From Pseudomonas mosselii (GTDB lineage: Bacteria > Pseudomonadota > Gammaproteobacteria > Pseudomonadales > Pseudomonadaceae): a DNA stretch of 42,132 bases. The stretch spans positions 1 to 42,132 of the forward strand of contig NZ_VAUO01000018.1 of the NCBI RefSeq assembly GCF_005796105.1, written 5' to 3'. Each line of letters starts with the position of its first letter. Position 1 is the first letter of the stretch. Below the pieces are notes generated by a model, which made no database searches, was not told the origin of the DNA, and saw only the letters and a list, made by a program, of their open reading frames with translations. This document shows, piece by piece, positions 31,741-40,605 of the stretch. The translations under genes were made by a program, and so were the position numbers.

Positions 31741-33789
31741 TCATGCCTGCTCCACCCGGTTACGCCCACTGTCCTTGGCCCGGTACAACGCCTCGTCGGC
31801 GCGCTTGAGCACCTGGTCGCCGCGCTCGCCGGAACGGAACGCACTCACGCCAATCGACGTGGTGATCACCACCCGCTCGCCCTTGAAGTGGAACGGGCAC
31901 GCCTCGACCGCCGCACGCAACGCTTCAGCGACCTGCGCAGCAGCCGGCGGCGATGTCTGTGGCAGCAGCAGGACGAACTCCTCGCCGCCAAAACGCGCGA
32001 TGAAGTCACGTCCGCGCAGGCGTTTGCGCAACTGCTCGGCGACGATCTTCAGTACCTTGTCACCGGCCAGGTGGCCATATCCGTCGTTGATTCGCTTGAA
32101 ATGATCGAGGTCGAGGATAGCCATGGCCAAATGGCCACCGTTTTCCTGCCAGTCGAGTACCTCACGCTCAAGCTGCTCGGACCAGGCTGCACGGTTGGGC
32201 AGGCCAGTCAGCGGATCGACCATCGCCTTCTGCCGCTGCTCTTCGAGGTGCTCGCGGTAACCCAGTGCCTCCTGCTCCATACTCGCAACCCGCTCGACCA
32301 ACCCTTGCAGGCGACCGGCCAGTTCCTGCTCGCGGCGGTCGCGTTCGAGCTGGTGCTGGTCCATGGTCCCGAGCAAGCCTTCAAGACGGTTTTCCAGAAT
32401 GTGCTTGAGGCTGTCCACATCCGCTGCATCCTGCACGCTGCTCTGCAGGCCGTCGACCTGCTCGCGAAGCTGGCTGTCCAGCTCGCGGGCAACGAAGCTG
32501 TTGTCAGCGTGACCGGCACTGGCTTCGTGCAGGTGGCTCTGGAAACTGTCCAGACGCTCGTTGAGCTGCTGCAGATAGGCTTCGAATTCATGCTGACCGC
32601 TGTCTGTGATCGCCAGCATGAGTACCGCCAGATCATCCAGCACCGGGATCAGCTCGTACCAGTTCAGCCCACGCGCAACGCGCTCGCGCATCTCCAAGGC
32701 TTGGGCCTTATGGCGCTCAGGCAAGCTGAGGTCATCGAGCAAACCGATAAGGGTCTGCTCGATATGCGCGGCCACCTGACTGTAAGGCGGCTCGACAGCG
32801 TCAGGCAGGGCGTAGGGGCCGTCCTCGCCCTCGATGATGTCCTCGCCATCCGGTGCAGCGCTAGGTGGCAGCACTGATACGATTTCGGCTGGCGCCTGGT
32901 TCGGGGATTCGCTCGCAGCTTGCGCGCTTTCAGATTCGGGCTCAGCCATCGTCGCAGGTTCATCGGCACCGCCCGACGCAGTGTTTTGCAGAACCTCGAG
33001 CGCTGACGCTGGCTCAGCCGTGATCGGTGCCGGGCCAGGCACCTCGACATGAGCGAGCGAAGCCTGCCCAGTTGCCTCAACCACCACCTGCGCGCCAGCC
33101 GCAGGGGCAGGCGTGGGCAGGGGATGCAGTTCATCGGCATCCTGTGGCATTTCCTGCACTTCCTGCGCTTGCTCCGCCGCCGGCGTGGGCGTTTGTGGCA
33201 GCACGCTCGGCAAGCCAGGCATATCGCGGGGCACGTCGGTATCCCCTGAAACTTGCGGGTTCTGCTCGCGACCACCGAACAGGCGCTGAAGCAGGCCAGG
33301 GCGTGCCTCCTCATCAGGTTTGCTCAGCGCATTCAGAGCCTTGCCCTGCAGGCCACTGAGTTCGCCGAGCAAGGGCGGCAAGTCGCGGGACTGAGCGACC
33401 CCGCCGTCGAGCTTTTTCGCGAGTTTCTTCAAGGAGCGCGACACATCGCCGGGCAGCGGCAGGGTCTGCAACTGGGTGACCAGCGCGTTCAACGCATCGC
33501 TGACTTGGTTCATGCGGGTTTCGCGGCGCTGCTCGGAGTCGAGCACGGCTTGTTCCAGACGCGGAATCAGCCCGGCAAGGCCTGCGTCCATGTTGTCGCT
33601 GCGGATCACCTCGCGCATTTCCTTCATGCACTGGTCGACGATCTTGTCACTCCCCTCCGCCGCCAGGGTGCTGCGCACCAGGCCGCGACGCAGCAAGTCG
33701 AGACGCGCTTCCCAGCGCCGTTCGAGCTTCTCCTGCTGCTCGATGCTCTTGAGGTACTTTTCTTTCCAGCGCTCGGCTTCTTGGGTCAT
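31741..33789 (-). CDS. dgcH: GGDEF-domain diguanylate cyclase
   Basis: A 682-residue soluble protein. The N terminus is coiled coil (WKEKYLKSIEQQEKLERRWEARLD); residues around 200-330 are Ala/Pro/Glu-rich and probably disordered; another helical region (about 430-515) leads to the GGDEF domain. The active motif is GGEEF at residues 601-605, with a perfect inhibitory I-site RGRD five residues before it, so an active, product-inhibited cyclase is expected. There is no transmembrane segment. The start MTQEAERW was preferred to longer frames because it matches the usual N terminus. The symbol follows the syntenic P. aeruginosa gene PA5487. Confidence 0.88.
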   Translation of the reverse strand: MTQEAERWKEKYLKSIEQQEKLERRWEARLDLLRRGLVRSTLAAEGSDKIVDQCMKEMREVIRSDNMDAGLAGLIPRLEQAVLDSEQRRETRMNQVSDALNALVTQLQTLPLPGDVSRSLKKLAKKLDGGVAQSRDLPPLLGELSGLQGKALNALSKPDEEARPGLLQRLFGGREQNPQVSGDTDVPRDMPGLPSVLPQTPTPAAEQAQEVQEMPQDADELHPLPTPAPAAGAQVVVEATGQASLAHVEVPGPAPITAEPASALEVLQNTASGGADEPATMAEPESESAQAASESPNQAPAEIVSVLPPSAAPDGEDIIEGEDGPYALPDAVEPPYSQVAAHIEQTLIGLLDDLSLPERHKAQALEMRERVARGLNWYELIPVLDDLAVLMLAITDSGQHEFEAYLQQLNERLDSFQSHLHEASAGHADNSFVARELDSQLREQVDGLQSSVQDAADVDSLKHILENRLEGLLGTMDQHQLERDRREQELAGRLQGLVERVASMEQEALGYREHLEEQRQKAMVDPLTGLPNRAAWSEQLEREVLDWQENGGHLAMAILDLDHFKRINDGYGHLAGDKVLKIVAEQLRKRLRGRDFIARFGGEEFVLLLPQTSPPAAAQVAEALRAAVEACPFHFKGERVVITTSIGVSAFRSGERGDQVLKRADEALYRAKDSGRNRVEQA

Positions 33790-34001
33790 GCCTGGATCCG
33801 CATCCGGTGAGGGCTTCTCGCCCAGTGATGACTCCGTTTCGGCGCCAATGCCAAACGCTTGAGTCCTCCTGACGCTAATGATCTGTGCGGGAAACACCGG
33901 CGCGGGCCGCGGCAGGGCCCGGGAGGGTTGCCCGACACGACGCCGCAACCCTTCACGGCAGCGCTACGCCAACGTGAACAGCTGATTTCCGACACAAGGC
34001 A

Positions 34002-34856
34002 CTAGGTCAGGACCGGCAGCGTATCCACAGTCAATGCATCAGGCAATCGGATCTCGACGGCAACCGGAAGGTGATCGGAAATCGGCTGTGCCAGTACCTC
34101 GACGCGCTCGAGGGTAAGGCTTGGGCTGAGCAGGATATGGTCCAGGCAGCGCTGCGGTCGCCAACTGGGGAAAGTGGCTTCGACGTGCGGCGCGATCAGA
34201 CCCAGGTCGCGCAGGGGCGAATGCTCGAGCAGGTCATTGGCATGGGTGTTCATGTCACCCATGAGAATCTGGTGGCGGTAGCCGCCGATCAGCTCACGTA
34301 TATAGGCCAACTGCCGCACGCGGGTCTTGGCGCCCAGGGCCAAGTGCATCATCACCACGATCAGCGCGTCCTCGCCCTCGCCAAAACGCACCAGAATCGC
34401 ACCACGACCCGCCGGGCCGGGAAGTGGATGGTCTTCGAGATGTTGCGGCTTTAGGCGGCTGAGCACACCGTTGCTGTGCTGGGCAAAACGCCCGAGGTTG
34501 CGGTTGAGCTGTTGATACCAGTAGGGGAACGCGCCCAGCTGCGCGAGGTGTTCCACCTGATTGACGTAGCCCGAGCGCAGGCTGCCGCCATCGGCTTCCT
34601 GCAACGCCACCAGGTCGAAGTCAGCCAGCAGGTCGCCGATCTTCTGCAAGTTGCCGGCGCGGCCGTTGTGCGGCAGCACGTGTTGCCAGCTGCGGGTCAG
34701 GTAGTGGCGATAGCGCTCGGTGCTGATACCGACCTGGATATTGAAACTGAGCAGCCGCAGACGACCATCCTCCGGCAGGCCCGAGGCCTGTAGGTGATGC
34801 TCGTTGACCTGCGGCTGGTGCAAACCGACGACGCGTGAGGTGCGAAAGCGGCCCAT
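34002..34856 (-). CDS. Endonuclease/exonuclease/phosphatase (EEP) family protein
   Basis: A 284-residue EEP-fold hydrolase. Motifs in order: LRLLSFNIQVG, DLVALQEADGGS (metal Glu), MMHLALGAKTR, ILMGDMNTH (Asp/Asn pair), LDHILLSPSL and ISDHLPVAVEI (catalytic His). The fold covers nucleases, phosphodiesterases and sphingomyelinases; the substrate is not evident and there is no signal peptide. It starts 11 bases after the dsbA stop on the same strand, so it is probably cotranscribed with dsbA. Confidence 0.85.
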   Translation of the reverse strand: MGRFRTSRVVGLHQPQVNEHHLQASGLPEDGRLRLLSFNIQVGISTERYRHYLTRSWQHVLPHNGRAGNLQKIGDLLADFDLVALQEADGGSLRSGYVNQVEHLAQLGAFPYWYQQLNRNLGRFAQHSNGVLSRLKPQHLEDHPLPGPAGRGAILVRFGEGEDALIVVMMHLALGAKTRVRQLAYIRELIGGYRHQILMGDMNTHANDLLEHSPLRDLGLIAPHVEATFPSWRPQRCLDHILLSPSLTLERVEVLAQPISDHLPVAVEIRLPDALTVDTLPVLT

Positions 34857-34867
34857 GCTGGCGCCGC

Positions 34868-35503
34868 TTACTTAGCGGCGCGCTCCTTGGCGATCAGTTG
34901 GTCAGCGACGTTCAGCACGCCTTCCGGCCCTTGGGCGGTACCCAGGTCGAAGCGGTACTTGCCGTTGACTACCATGCTCGGCACGCCGGTGATTTCGTAC
35001 TTCTTGGCCAGCTCTTTGGCTTGGTTGACCTGGCCCTTGATGGCGAAGGAATTGAAAGTGGCGAGGAACTTGTCCTTGTCGACGCCCTGGGTGGCCAGGA
35101 AGTCCGCCATGTCTTGCGGGTCGGTCAGGCGCTTGCGCTGGTTCTGGATGGCATCGAACACCGCAGCATGCACCTTCTGCTCGACGCCCATGGCTTCGAG
35201 GGTCAGGAACATCTGGCCGTGGGCATCCCATGGGCCACCGAACATGGCCGGTACGCGCTTGAAGTTGACGTCCTTGGGCAACTTGTCGATCCACGGGTTG
35301 AGGGTCGGCTCGAAGTGGTAGCAGTGCGGGCAGCCGTACCAGAACAGTTCGACGACCTCGATCTTGCCGGGCTGGGACACAGGCACCGGGTTGCTCAGCT
35401 CGATGTACTGCTTGCCAGCGGTTGCAGGCTCTGCGGCCTGCACGGTGGCCATACCGAATGCGCTGGCGGCGACCAGTGCAGCGCTGAGAATCAGTTTACG
35501 CAT
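34868..35503 (-). CDS. dsbA: Periplasmic thiol:disulfide oxidoreductase DsbA
   Basis: A 211-residue thioredoxin-fold protein with signal peptide to about residue 23 (TVQA|AEP). The active site is C58-P-H-C61 in FWYGCPHCYHFEP, the DsbA type, and the cis-proline is in TGVPSMVVNGKY. It forms disulfides in exported proteins and is reoxidised by DsbB. CAGGAG lies 6 bases before the ATG. Several neighbours in this window export cysteine-containing proteins that may be its clients. Confidence 0.96.
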   Translation of the reverse strand: MRKLILSAALVAASAFGMATVQAAEPATAGKQYIELSNPVPVSQPGKIEVVELFWYGCPHCYHFEPTLNPWIDKLPKDVNFKRVPAMFGGPWDAHGQMFLTLEAMGVEQKVHAAVFDAIQNQRKRLTDPQDMADFLATQGVDKDKFLATFNSFAIKGQVNQAKELAKKYEITGVPSMVVNGKYRFDLGTAQGPEGVLNVADQLIAKERAAK

Positions 35504-35601
35504 GCTTTACTCCTGAGCAGTCTTTGGTCGCCTCGACGCGACCTGTGCTCAGACAGGCCGGGAAGGGCGCGAGTTCTGTAGTGTACGGCCATGAACAGCA
35601 A

Positions 35602-35625
35602 AAAGGGCAGCCCAAGCTGCCCTTT
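35602..35625 (-). terminator. Terminator after cytochrome c4 gene
   Basis: Perfect 10-bp stem AAAGGGCAGC/GCTGCCCTTT with a 4-base loop; on the minus strand it runs into a five-base T-tract. It lies 29 bases past the cytochrome stop. Confidence 0.9.
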
Positions 35626-35654
35626 CATCTTTGCCCGACATCATTAACCGAATG

Positions 35655-36272
35655 TTAATGCAGGCCCTGGATATAGCTGGCGATAGCCTCGATATCCTTG
35701 TTGCTGAGCTTGCCGGCGATGGTGCGCATGGTCATGGCATCGCCATCGTTGGTACGATTGCCTTCGCGGAAGTCAGTGAGCTGCTTGGCCACGTACTGCG
35801 CGTGCTGGCCACCCAAGTGCGGGAAGCCGGCCAAGGCTAGGCCTGCGCCATTGGGTGAGTGGCAACCGGTGCAGGCAGGCATGCCTTTTTCGAGGTCCCC
35901 GCCGTTGAACAGCGCGCGGCCGCGCTCCACCAGTTTAGGGTCGGCGGCGCCGACGCTACCTTTCTGGCTGGAGAAGTAGGCGGCGATATCGGCCAAGTCC
36001 TGGTCGTTGAAGTTGGCCAGCATGCCCGTCATTTCCAGAACCGTACGCTTGCCGGACTGGATGTCGTGCAGCTGTTTTTCGAGGTAGCGCTGGCCCTGGC
36101 CTGCAAGTTTGGGGAAGTTCGGTGCCAGGCTGTTGCCGTCAGGGTTGTGACAGGCCCCACAGACAGCGGTTTTGGCCTGACCGGCAGTGGCATCGCCTTT
36201 AATGGGATCGGCAGCACTTGCCGCACCTGCGACCCCCATGGTCAACAGCAGACTCACGAATAGTTTGTTCAT
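35655..36272 (-). CDS. cc4: Diheme cytochrome c4
   Basis: A 205-residue periplasmic diheme cytochrome. Signal peptide to about residue 20; heme sites C38-GA-C41-H42 and C134-TG-C137-H138, one in each of two similar halves. Met ligands are expected in MTGMLANF and DAMTMRTIAGKL. It carries electrons from the bc1 complex to terminal oxidases such as cbb3. It follows the small monoheme cytochrome gene by 31 bases on the same strand. Confidence 0.95.
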   Translation of the reverse strand: MNKLFVSLLLTMGVAGAASAADPIKGDATAGQAKTAVCGACHNPDGNSLAPNFPKLAGQGQRYLEKQLHDIQSGKRTVLEMTGMLANFNDQDLADIAAYFSSQKGSVGAADPKLVERGRALFNGGDLEKGMPACTGCHSPNGAGLALAGFPHLGGQHAQYVAKQLTDFREGNRTNDGDAMTMRTIAGKLSNKDIEAIASYIQGLH

Positions 36273-36303
36273 CAGCTAATCCAACACGGCTAAGGGTGAA
36301 ATG

Positions 36304-36606
36304 TTATGTATCGGGACTGCCGCTCATCCAAAGGATGACCAATCGGTAGTCCTCGGCACTGCAGTCCATGCACAATCCACGCGGCGGCATAGCCTTGAAA
36401 CCCTGTGTAACATGCACCACCAGCTGTGCCATGCCTTGCGCCAGTCTCGGCTCCCAAGCTGCCCGGTCACCCCGTTGGGGGGCCTGTGGCAACTGTCCGG
36501 CGTGACAGGCCGCACACGTGCGGTTGTACAACGCCTCGGGATCCTGTGTAGCCTGTGCGCTGAAAATCGGCAGGAACACACCGACAGCAAGCAGCCATTT
36601 CGCCAT
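36304..36606 (-). CDS. Small monoheme cytochrome c (c5-like)
   Basis: A 100-residue protein with signal peptide (MAKWLLAVGVFLPIFSAQA) and one heme site C31-AA-C34-H35. The probable axial Met is in KAMPPRG, and a CMDC pair near the end matches cytochrome c5 proteins. I chose the ATG with AGGT about 9 bases upstream; the frame is open far upstream but runs antisense through the engB leader. Likely a periplasmic electron carrier, cotranscribed with cytochrome c4 and divergent from engB. Confidence 0.87.
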   Translation of the reverse strand: MAKWLLAVGVFLPIFSAQATQDPEALYNRTCAACHAGQLPQAPQRGDRAAWEPRLAQGMAQLVVHVTQGFKAMPPRGLCMDCSAEDYRLVILWMSGSPDT

Positions 36607-36799
36607 GCGCAACGACCTGACAGGGTTGGGGGCCGCGCTGCGTTCTGTCGCGCGAGCTATTGTTCGACACCCCATGCCCAATCTCCTTCGCTGGGAGAAA
36701 GAGCACACAAAAACTGGGGCATTATATACTTCCGCCATCCAAACGGAAACGACACTGCTTGCCGGCCCTGGCCTTGGCAACACCCACATCGGATATCCC

Positions 36800-37432
36800 A
36801 TGCAAGTCAAGAACCCCATCCTCGGCCTCTGCCAGAAAGCCAAATTCGCCCTCAGCGCCGCCAAGGTCGAACAATGCCCTGAAGACCAGGGTTACGAGGT
36901 GGCCTTTGCCGGCCGTTCCAACGCTGGCAAATCCAGTGCCCTCAATACCCTGACCCATGCCAGCCTGGCGCGGACGTCCAAGACCCCGGGCCGCACCCAG
37001 CTGTTGAATTTCTTCAGTCTGGACGATGAACGGCGATTGGTCGACCTGCCGGGCTACGGATATGCAAAAGTGCCGATTCCGCTCAAGCAGCACTGGCAAA
37101 AGCACCTGGAGGCCTACTTGGGCGGACGTGAGTGCCTGCGCGGGGTGATCCTGATGATGGACGTGCGCCACCCGATGACCGATTTCGACAAGATGATGCT
37201 CGATTGGGCCAAGGCCAGCGGCATGCCGATGCACATCCTGTTGACCAAAGCCGACAAGCTGACCCACGGTGCGGGCAAGAACACGCTGCTCAAGGTGCAG
37301 TCGGAGATCCGCAAGGGCTGGGGCGACGCGGCGACCATCCAGCTATTCTCGGCACCCAAGCGCCAGGGGCTGGAAGAGGCCTATCGGGTGCTGGCGGACT
37401 GGATGGAGTTGGAAGACAAGCCGGCGGCTTGA
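36800..37432 (+). CDS. engB: Ribosome biogenesis GTP-binding protein EngB/YsxC
   Basis: A 210-residue TrmE-Era-type GTPase needed for large-subunit assembly. G1 is GRSNAGKSS at residues 38-46, G2 includes the Thr of KTPGRTQ, G3 is DLPGYGYA at 82-89, G4 is TKADK at 149-153 and G5 is the SAPKR segment. Start MQVKNPILGLC has only a weak GGAT upstream; the longer open frame has no family resemblance. It is divergent from the small cytochrome gene and convergent with polA across the sRNA region. Confidence 0.95.
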   Translation: MQVKNPILGLCQKAKFALSAAKVEQCPEDQGYEVAFAGRSNAGKSSALNTLTHASLARTSKTPGRTQLLNFFSLDDERRLVDLPGYGYAKVPIPLKQHWQKHLEAYLGGRECLRGVILMMDVRHPMTDFDKMMLDWAKASGMPMHILLTKADKLTHGAGKNTLLKVQSEIRKGWGDAATIQLFSAPKRQGLEEAYRVLADWMELEDKPAA

Positions 37433-37439
37433 CCGCTTG

Positions 37440-37472
37440 TGTGGGGCGGCACAAGGCCGCTCCTACACGGTT
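37440..37472. repeat. Single REP-like element after engB
   Basis: TGTGGGGCGGCACAAGGCCGCTCCTACACGG region: GGGGCGGC and GGCCGCTCC flank a short loop, a variant REP unit with the TGTAGGAGCGG end on the minus strand. It may also act as a transcript-end hairpin for engB. Confidence 0.6.
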
Positions 37473-37501
37473 GCGCAGTACCTGGAGGTCAAATTCCAGG
37501 C

Positions 37502-37631
37502 AAAAAAAACCCCGGACTTCATATGGGGAGGGGGAAGTTCGGGGTTCAAGTCCGGACCGCTAGGGCGGGGTCCAGATATCTGCCAACACTTAACACAACA
37601 TAGGAGCATCGAAGGGCTTCACCAGCCATTC
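37502..37631 (-). ncRNA. ersA: ErsA-like (Spot 42-position) small RNA
   Basis: About 130 nucleotides on the polA strand between polA and engB, exactly where ErsA lies in P. aeruginosa and Spot 42 in enterics. Its 3' end is a strong intrinsic terminator: a 13-bp stem (37508-37520 with 37534-37546, one G-U pair) followed by eight T residues. The terminator loop on the RNA is C-rich, CCCCUCCCCAUAU, able to pair with Shine-Dalgarno sequences. A second hairpin, GGACC...GGTCC, lies upstream. Predicted length is close to the 132 reported for ErsA. The 5' end is set from the promoter and is approximate. Confidence 0.75.
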
Positions 37632-37637
37632 AGGTAC

Positions 37638-37665
37638 TCTGAGTGGCGGTTCACCGGTTTAGTTC
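37638..37665 (-). promoter_or_regulatory. AlgU (sigma-22)-like promoter of the sRNA
   Basis: On the minus strand GAACTA, 17 bases, then TCAGA fits the AlgU/RpoE consensus GAACTT-N16/17-TCTGA with two changes. It places the start about 7 bases on, near 37631. ErsA in P. aeruginosa is AlgU-dependent. Confidence 0.6.
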
Positions 37666-37676
37666 CGGGGCTCTGA

Positions 37677-37695
37677 AAACTATTTGCGATAGTTT
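37677..37695 (-). terminator. Possible weak terminator after polA
   Basis: AAACTAT-TTGCG-ATAGTTT forms a 7-bp AT-rich stem about 85 bases past the polA stop; on the minus strand the stem ends in TTTTC. Weak alone, it separates polA from the sRNA promoter. Confidence 0.4.
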
Positions 37696-37779
37696 CATGA
37701 AACACCGGATCTAAGGGAGGGGAGGCCAGCCGGATCCGCGACACTACGCCGCAGATCCTACACCGCTTCACGGCGCCAT

Positions 37780-40530
37780 TCAGTGAGCTTCGTCCCAATT
37801 CGAGCCAACGCCCACTTCCACCAGCAGCGGAACGTCCAGTTGCGCAGCGCCGCTCATGTACCCGCGAATTTCATCTTTCACCTGCGCCACCAGGTCCTCA
37901 CGCACCTCCAGCACCAGTTCGTCGTGCACCTGCAAGATCACCCGTGCATCCAGGCCGCTGTCAGTCAGCCAGTTATCCACAGCCACCATGGCGCGTTTGA
38001 CGATGTCCGCGGCGGTGCCTTGCATCGGCGCGTTGATCGCGGTGCGTTCGGCGCCTTTGCGCAGCGCAGGGTTCTTGGCGTTGATATCCGGCAGGTACAG
38101 CCTGCGGCCGAACAGCGTTTCGACGAAACCTTGTTCAGCGGCCTGGGCGCGGGTGCGCTCCATATAGGCGAGCACGCCCGGGTAGCGCGCGAAATAGCGG
38201 TCGATGTAGTCCTGGGACTGTTTGCGATCGACGCCGATCTGCTTGGCCAGGCCGAACGCGCTCATGCCGTAGATCAGGCCGAAGTTGATGGCCTTGGCGC
38301 TGCGCCGCTGGTCGAGGGTGACGTCCTCCAGGGCCACGCCGAACACTTCGGCAGCCGTTGCCCGGTGCACGTCCAGGTTATTGCGAAACGCGTGCAACAA
38401 CCCCTCGTCCTTGGCCAGGTGGGCCATGATGCGCAACTCGATCTGCGAGTAGTCCGCCGCCAGCAGCTTGTAGCCGGGGCTGGCGACGAAGGCCTGACGG
38501 ATGCGCCGGCCCTCGGCGGTGCGAATCGGGATGTTCTGCAGGTTCGGGTCGTTGGAAGACAAGCGCCCGGTGGCTGCCACAGCCTGCTGGTAGGAGGTGT
38601 GGATGCGCCCGGTACGCGGATTGATCTGCTCGGGGAGCTTGTCGGTGTAGGTGTTCTTGAGCTTGCTCAGGCTGCGGTATTGCATCAGCACCTTGGGCAG
38701 CGGGTAGCCTTGCTCGGCCAGTTCATCGAGCACCGCCTCGGCCGTGGACGGCTGACCCTTGGCCGTCTTGCTCAGTACCGGCATGCCCAGCTTGTCATAG
38801 AGGATCCCCCCCAGCTGCTTGGGCGAGCCAAGGTTGAACTCCTCGCCGGCCAACACGAACGCCTCACGCTCAAGCTCAACCATCTTTGCCCCCAGCTCAC
38901 CGCTCTGCACCTTGAGCAGCGCGGCATCCACCAGCGCACCCTGGCGCTCGATACGAGCCAGCACCGGCACCAGCGGCATCTCGATGTCCATCAGCACCGG
39001 CTGCACGCTCGGCGTCTCCGCCAGGCGTGCCTGCAAGGCGTGGTGCAGGCGCAGGGTAATGTCGGCGTCCTCGGCCGCATAAGGGCCCGCCTTGTCCAGC
39101 GCAATCTGGTTGAACGTCAGCTGCTTCGCGCCCTTGCCGGCGATTTCTTCGAAGGTAATCGTGGTGTGGTCGAGGTAGCGCTGCGCCAGGCTGTCCATGT
39201 CGTGGCGGGTGGCGGTGGAGTTGAACACATACGACTCAAGCATGGTGTCGTAGGCCACGCCGCGCACCTGGATGGCTGGGCTGCCATTGGCCAGGATGTT
39301 GATGTCGTACTTGGCGTTCTGGCCGACCTTGGCCTTGGCCGGATCTTCAAGCAAAGGCTTGAGCGCCAGCAGCACGGCTTCGCGCTCCAGCTGCGCGGGT
39401 GCGCCTTCGTAGTCATGGGCCAGCGGCACATAGGCAGCCTCGAAGGGCGAGACGGCGAACGACACGCCCACCAGCTGTGCCTTCTGCGCATCCAGCCCGG
39501 TGGTCTCGGTGTCGAAGGCGAACAGCGTTGCCGCACGCAGCTTCTCAAGCCAGGCGTCGAAACGCGCCTGTTCGAGGATTGTTTCGTACTTAGGCTCGAC
39601 CTTTTCCGCCGGTGCCTGGGCAACGGCGGTCATCGCATTGCCAGCCTGTGCGGCGTCACGCTGCACATCGGCGATCCAGCTCTTGAACTCCATCTCGGTG
39701 TACAACGCCAGCAGGGCGTCGCGATCAGGCTCGCCGCACACCAACGCGTCCACCGCCACGTCCAGTTCGACATCGCACTTGATGGTGGCCAACTCATAGG
39801 AGAGGAACGCGGCATCACGGTGCTCGGCGAGCTTGGCCGGCAGAGTCTTGGCGCCGCGAATGGCCAGCGCCGGAACCTTGTCGAGATTCTCGTAAAGGGC
39901 GTGCAGACCGCCACCGATACCGGTCAGCAGCCCCACGGCGGTTTTTTCGCCAACGCCCGGCACGCCGGGGATGTTGTCGACCTTGTCGCCCATCAGGGCG
40001 AGGAAATCGATGATGTGCTCGGGACCCACGCCAAATTTTTCGTGCACGCCAGCAACGTCCAGCACACTGCCGGTCATGGTGTTGACCAGCGTAACGTGGC
40101 CGTCCACCAGTTGGGCCATGTCCTTGTCACCGGTCGAGATGATCACCGGGCGCCCGGCTGCGGCGCTGCTACGTGCCAGGGTGCCGATCACGTCATCGGC
40201 CTCGACGCCTTCGACGCACAGCAGCGGATAACCCAATGCGCGCACGCTGGCGTGCAACGGCTCGACCTGCACACGCAGGTCATCGGGCATGCTCGGGCGA
40301 TTGGCTTTGTATTCGGCGAACATGGCATCGCGGAAGGTTCCGCCCTTGGCGTCGAACACCACCGCGAACAGGCTGTCCGGATACTGTCGGCGCAAGCTCT
40401 TGAGCATGTTCAGCACGCCCTTGACCGCGCCGGTAGGCATGCCTTTGGAGGTGGTCAGCGGCGGCAGCGCGTGGAAGGCGCGGTAGAGGTAGGACGAACC
40501 GTCCACCAGGACGAGGGGCGCTTGGCTCAT
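37780..40530 (-). CDS. polA: DNA polymerase I
   Basis: A 916-residue polymerase with all three domains. The 5' nuclease domain (about 1-300) begins LVLVDGSSYLYRAFHALPP and has the VEADDVIGTLA and GDKDMAQLV metal motifs. The 3'-5' exonuclease keeps its Exo I acidic residues in FAFDTETTGLDA, so proofreading is expected. The polymerase domain has motif A LAADYSQIELRIMAHL, motif B RRSAKAINFGLIYGMS and motif C QVHDELVLEV. The start ATG lacks a normal ribosome site: CTCCTC lies directly before it and the nearest AAGG is 12 bases away. Roles are Okazaki-fragment processing and repair. Confidence 0.97.
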   Translation of the reverse strand: MSQAPLVLVDGSSYLYRAFHALPPLTTSKGMPTGAVKGVLNMLKSLRRQYPDSLFAVVFDAKGGTFRDAMFAEYKANRPSMPDDLRVQVEPLHASVRALGYPLLCVEGVEADDVIGTLARSSAAAGRPVIISTGDKDMAQLVDGHVTLVNTMTGSVLDVAGVHEKFGVGPEHIIDFLALMGDKVDNIPGVPGVGEKTAVGLLTGIGGGLHALYENLDKVPALAIRGAKTLPAKLAEHRDAAFLSYELATIKCDVELDVAVDALVCGEPDRDALLALYTEMEFKSWIADVQRDAAQAGNAMTAVAQAPAEKVEPKYETILEQARFDAWLEKLRAATLFAFDTETTGLDAQKAQLVGVSFAVSPFEAAYVPLAHDYEGAPAQLEREAVLLALKPLLEDPAKAKVGQNAKYDINILANGSPAIQVRGVAYDTMLESYVFNSTATRHDMDSLAQRYLDHTTITFEEIAGKGAKQLTFNQIALDKAGPYAAEDADITLRLHHALQARLAETPSVQPVLMDIEMPLVPVLARIERQGALVDAALLKVQSGELGAKMVELEREAFVLAGEEFNLGSPKQLGGILYDKLGMPVLSKTAKGQPSTAEAVLDELAEQGYPLPKVLMQYRSLSKLKNTYTDKLPEQINPRTGRIHTSYQQAVAATGRLSSNDPNLQNIPIRTAEGRRIRQAFVASPGYKLLAADYSQIELRIMAHLAKDEGLLHAFRNNLDVHRATAAEVFGVALEDVTLDQRRSAKAINFGLIYGMSAFGLAKQIGVDRKQSQDYIDRYFARYPGVLAYMERTRAQAAEQGFVETLFGRRLYLPDINAKNPALRKGAERTAINAPMQGTAADIVKRAMVAVDNWLTDSGLDARVILQVHDELVLEVREDLVAQVKDEIRGYMSGAAQLDVPLLVEVGVGSNWDEAH

Positions 40531-40605
40531 GAGGAGAATCAACCTTTTCGGCAGGTCCGGCGCTAGAATAGCCAGAACATTTGACGACAAAGGGACTAGG
40601 TTATC

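Noticed and set aside
37783..40566. A 927-codon open frame exactly antisense to polA
   Set aside because: It follows from GC-rich codon use in polA, which rarely produces stops on the opposite strand. Its translation is His/Gln/Arg-rich with no family resemblance, and there is no ribosome site.
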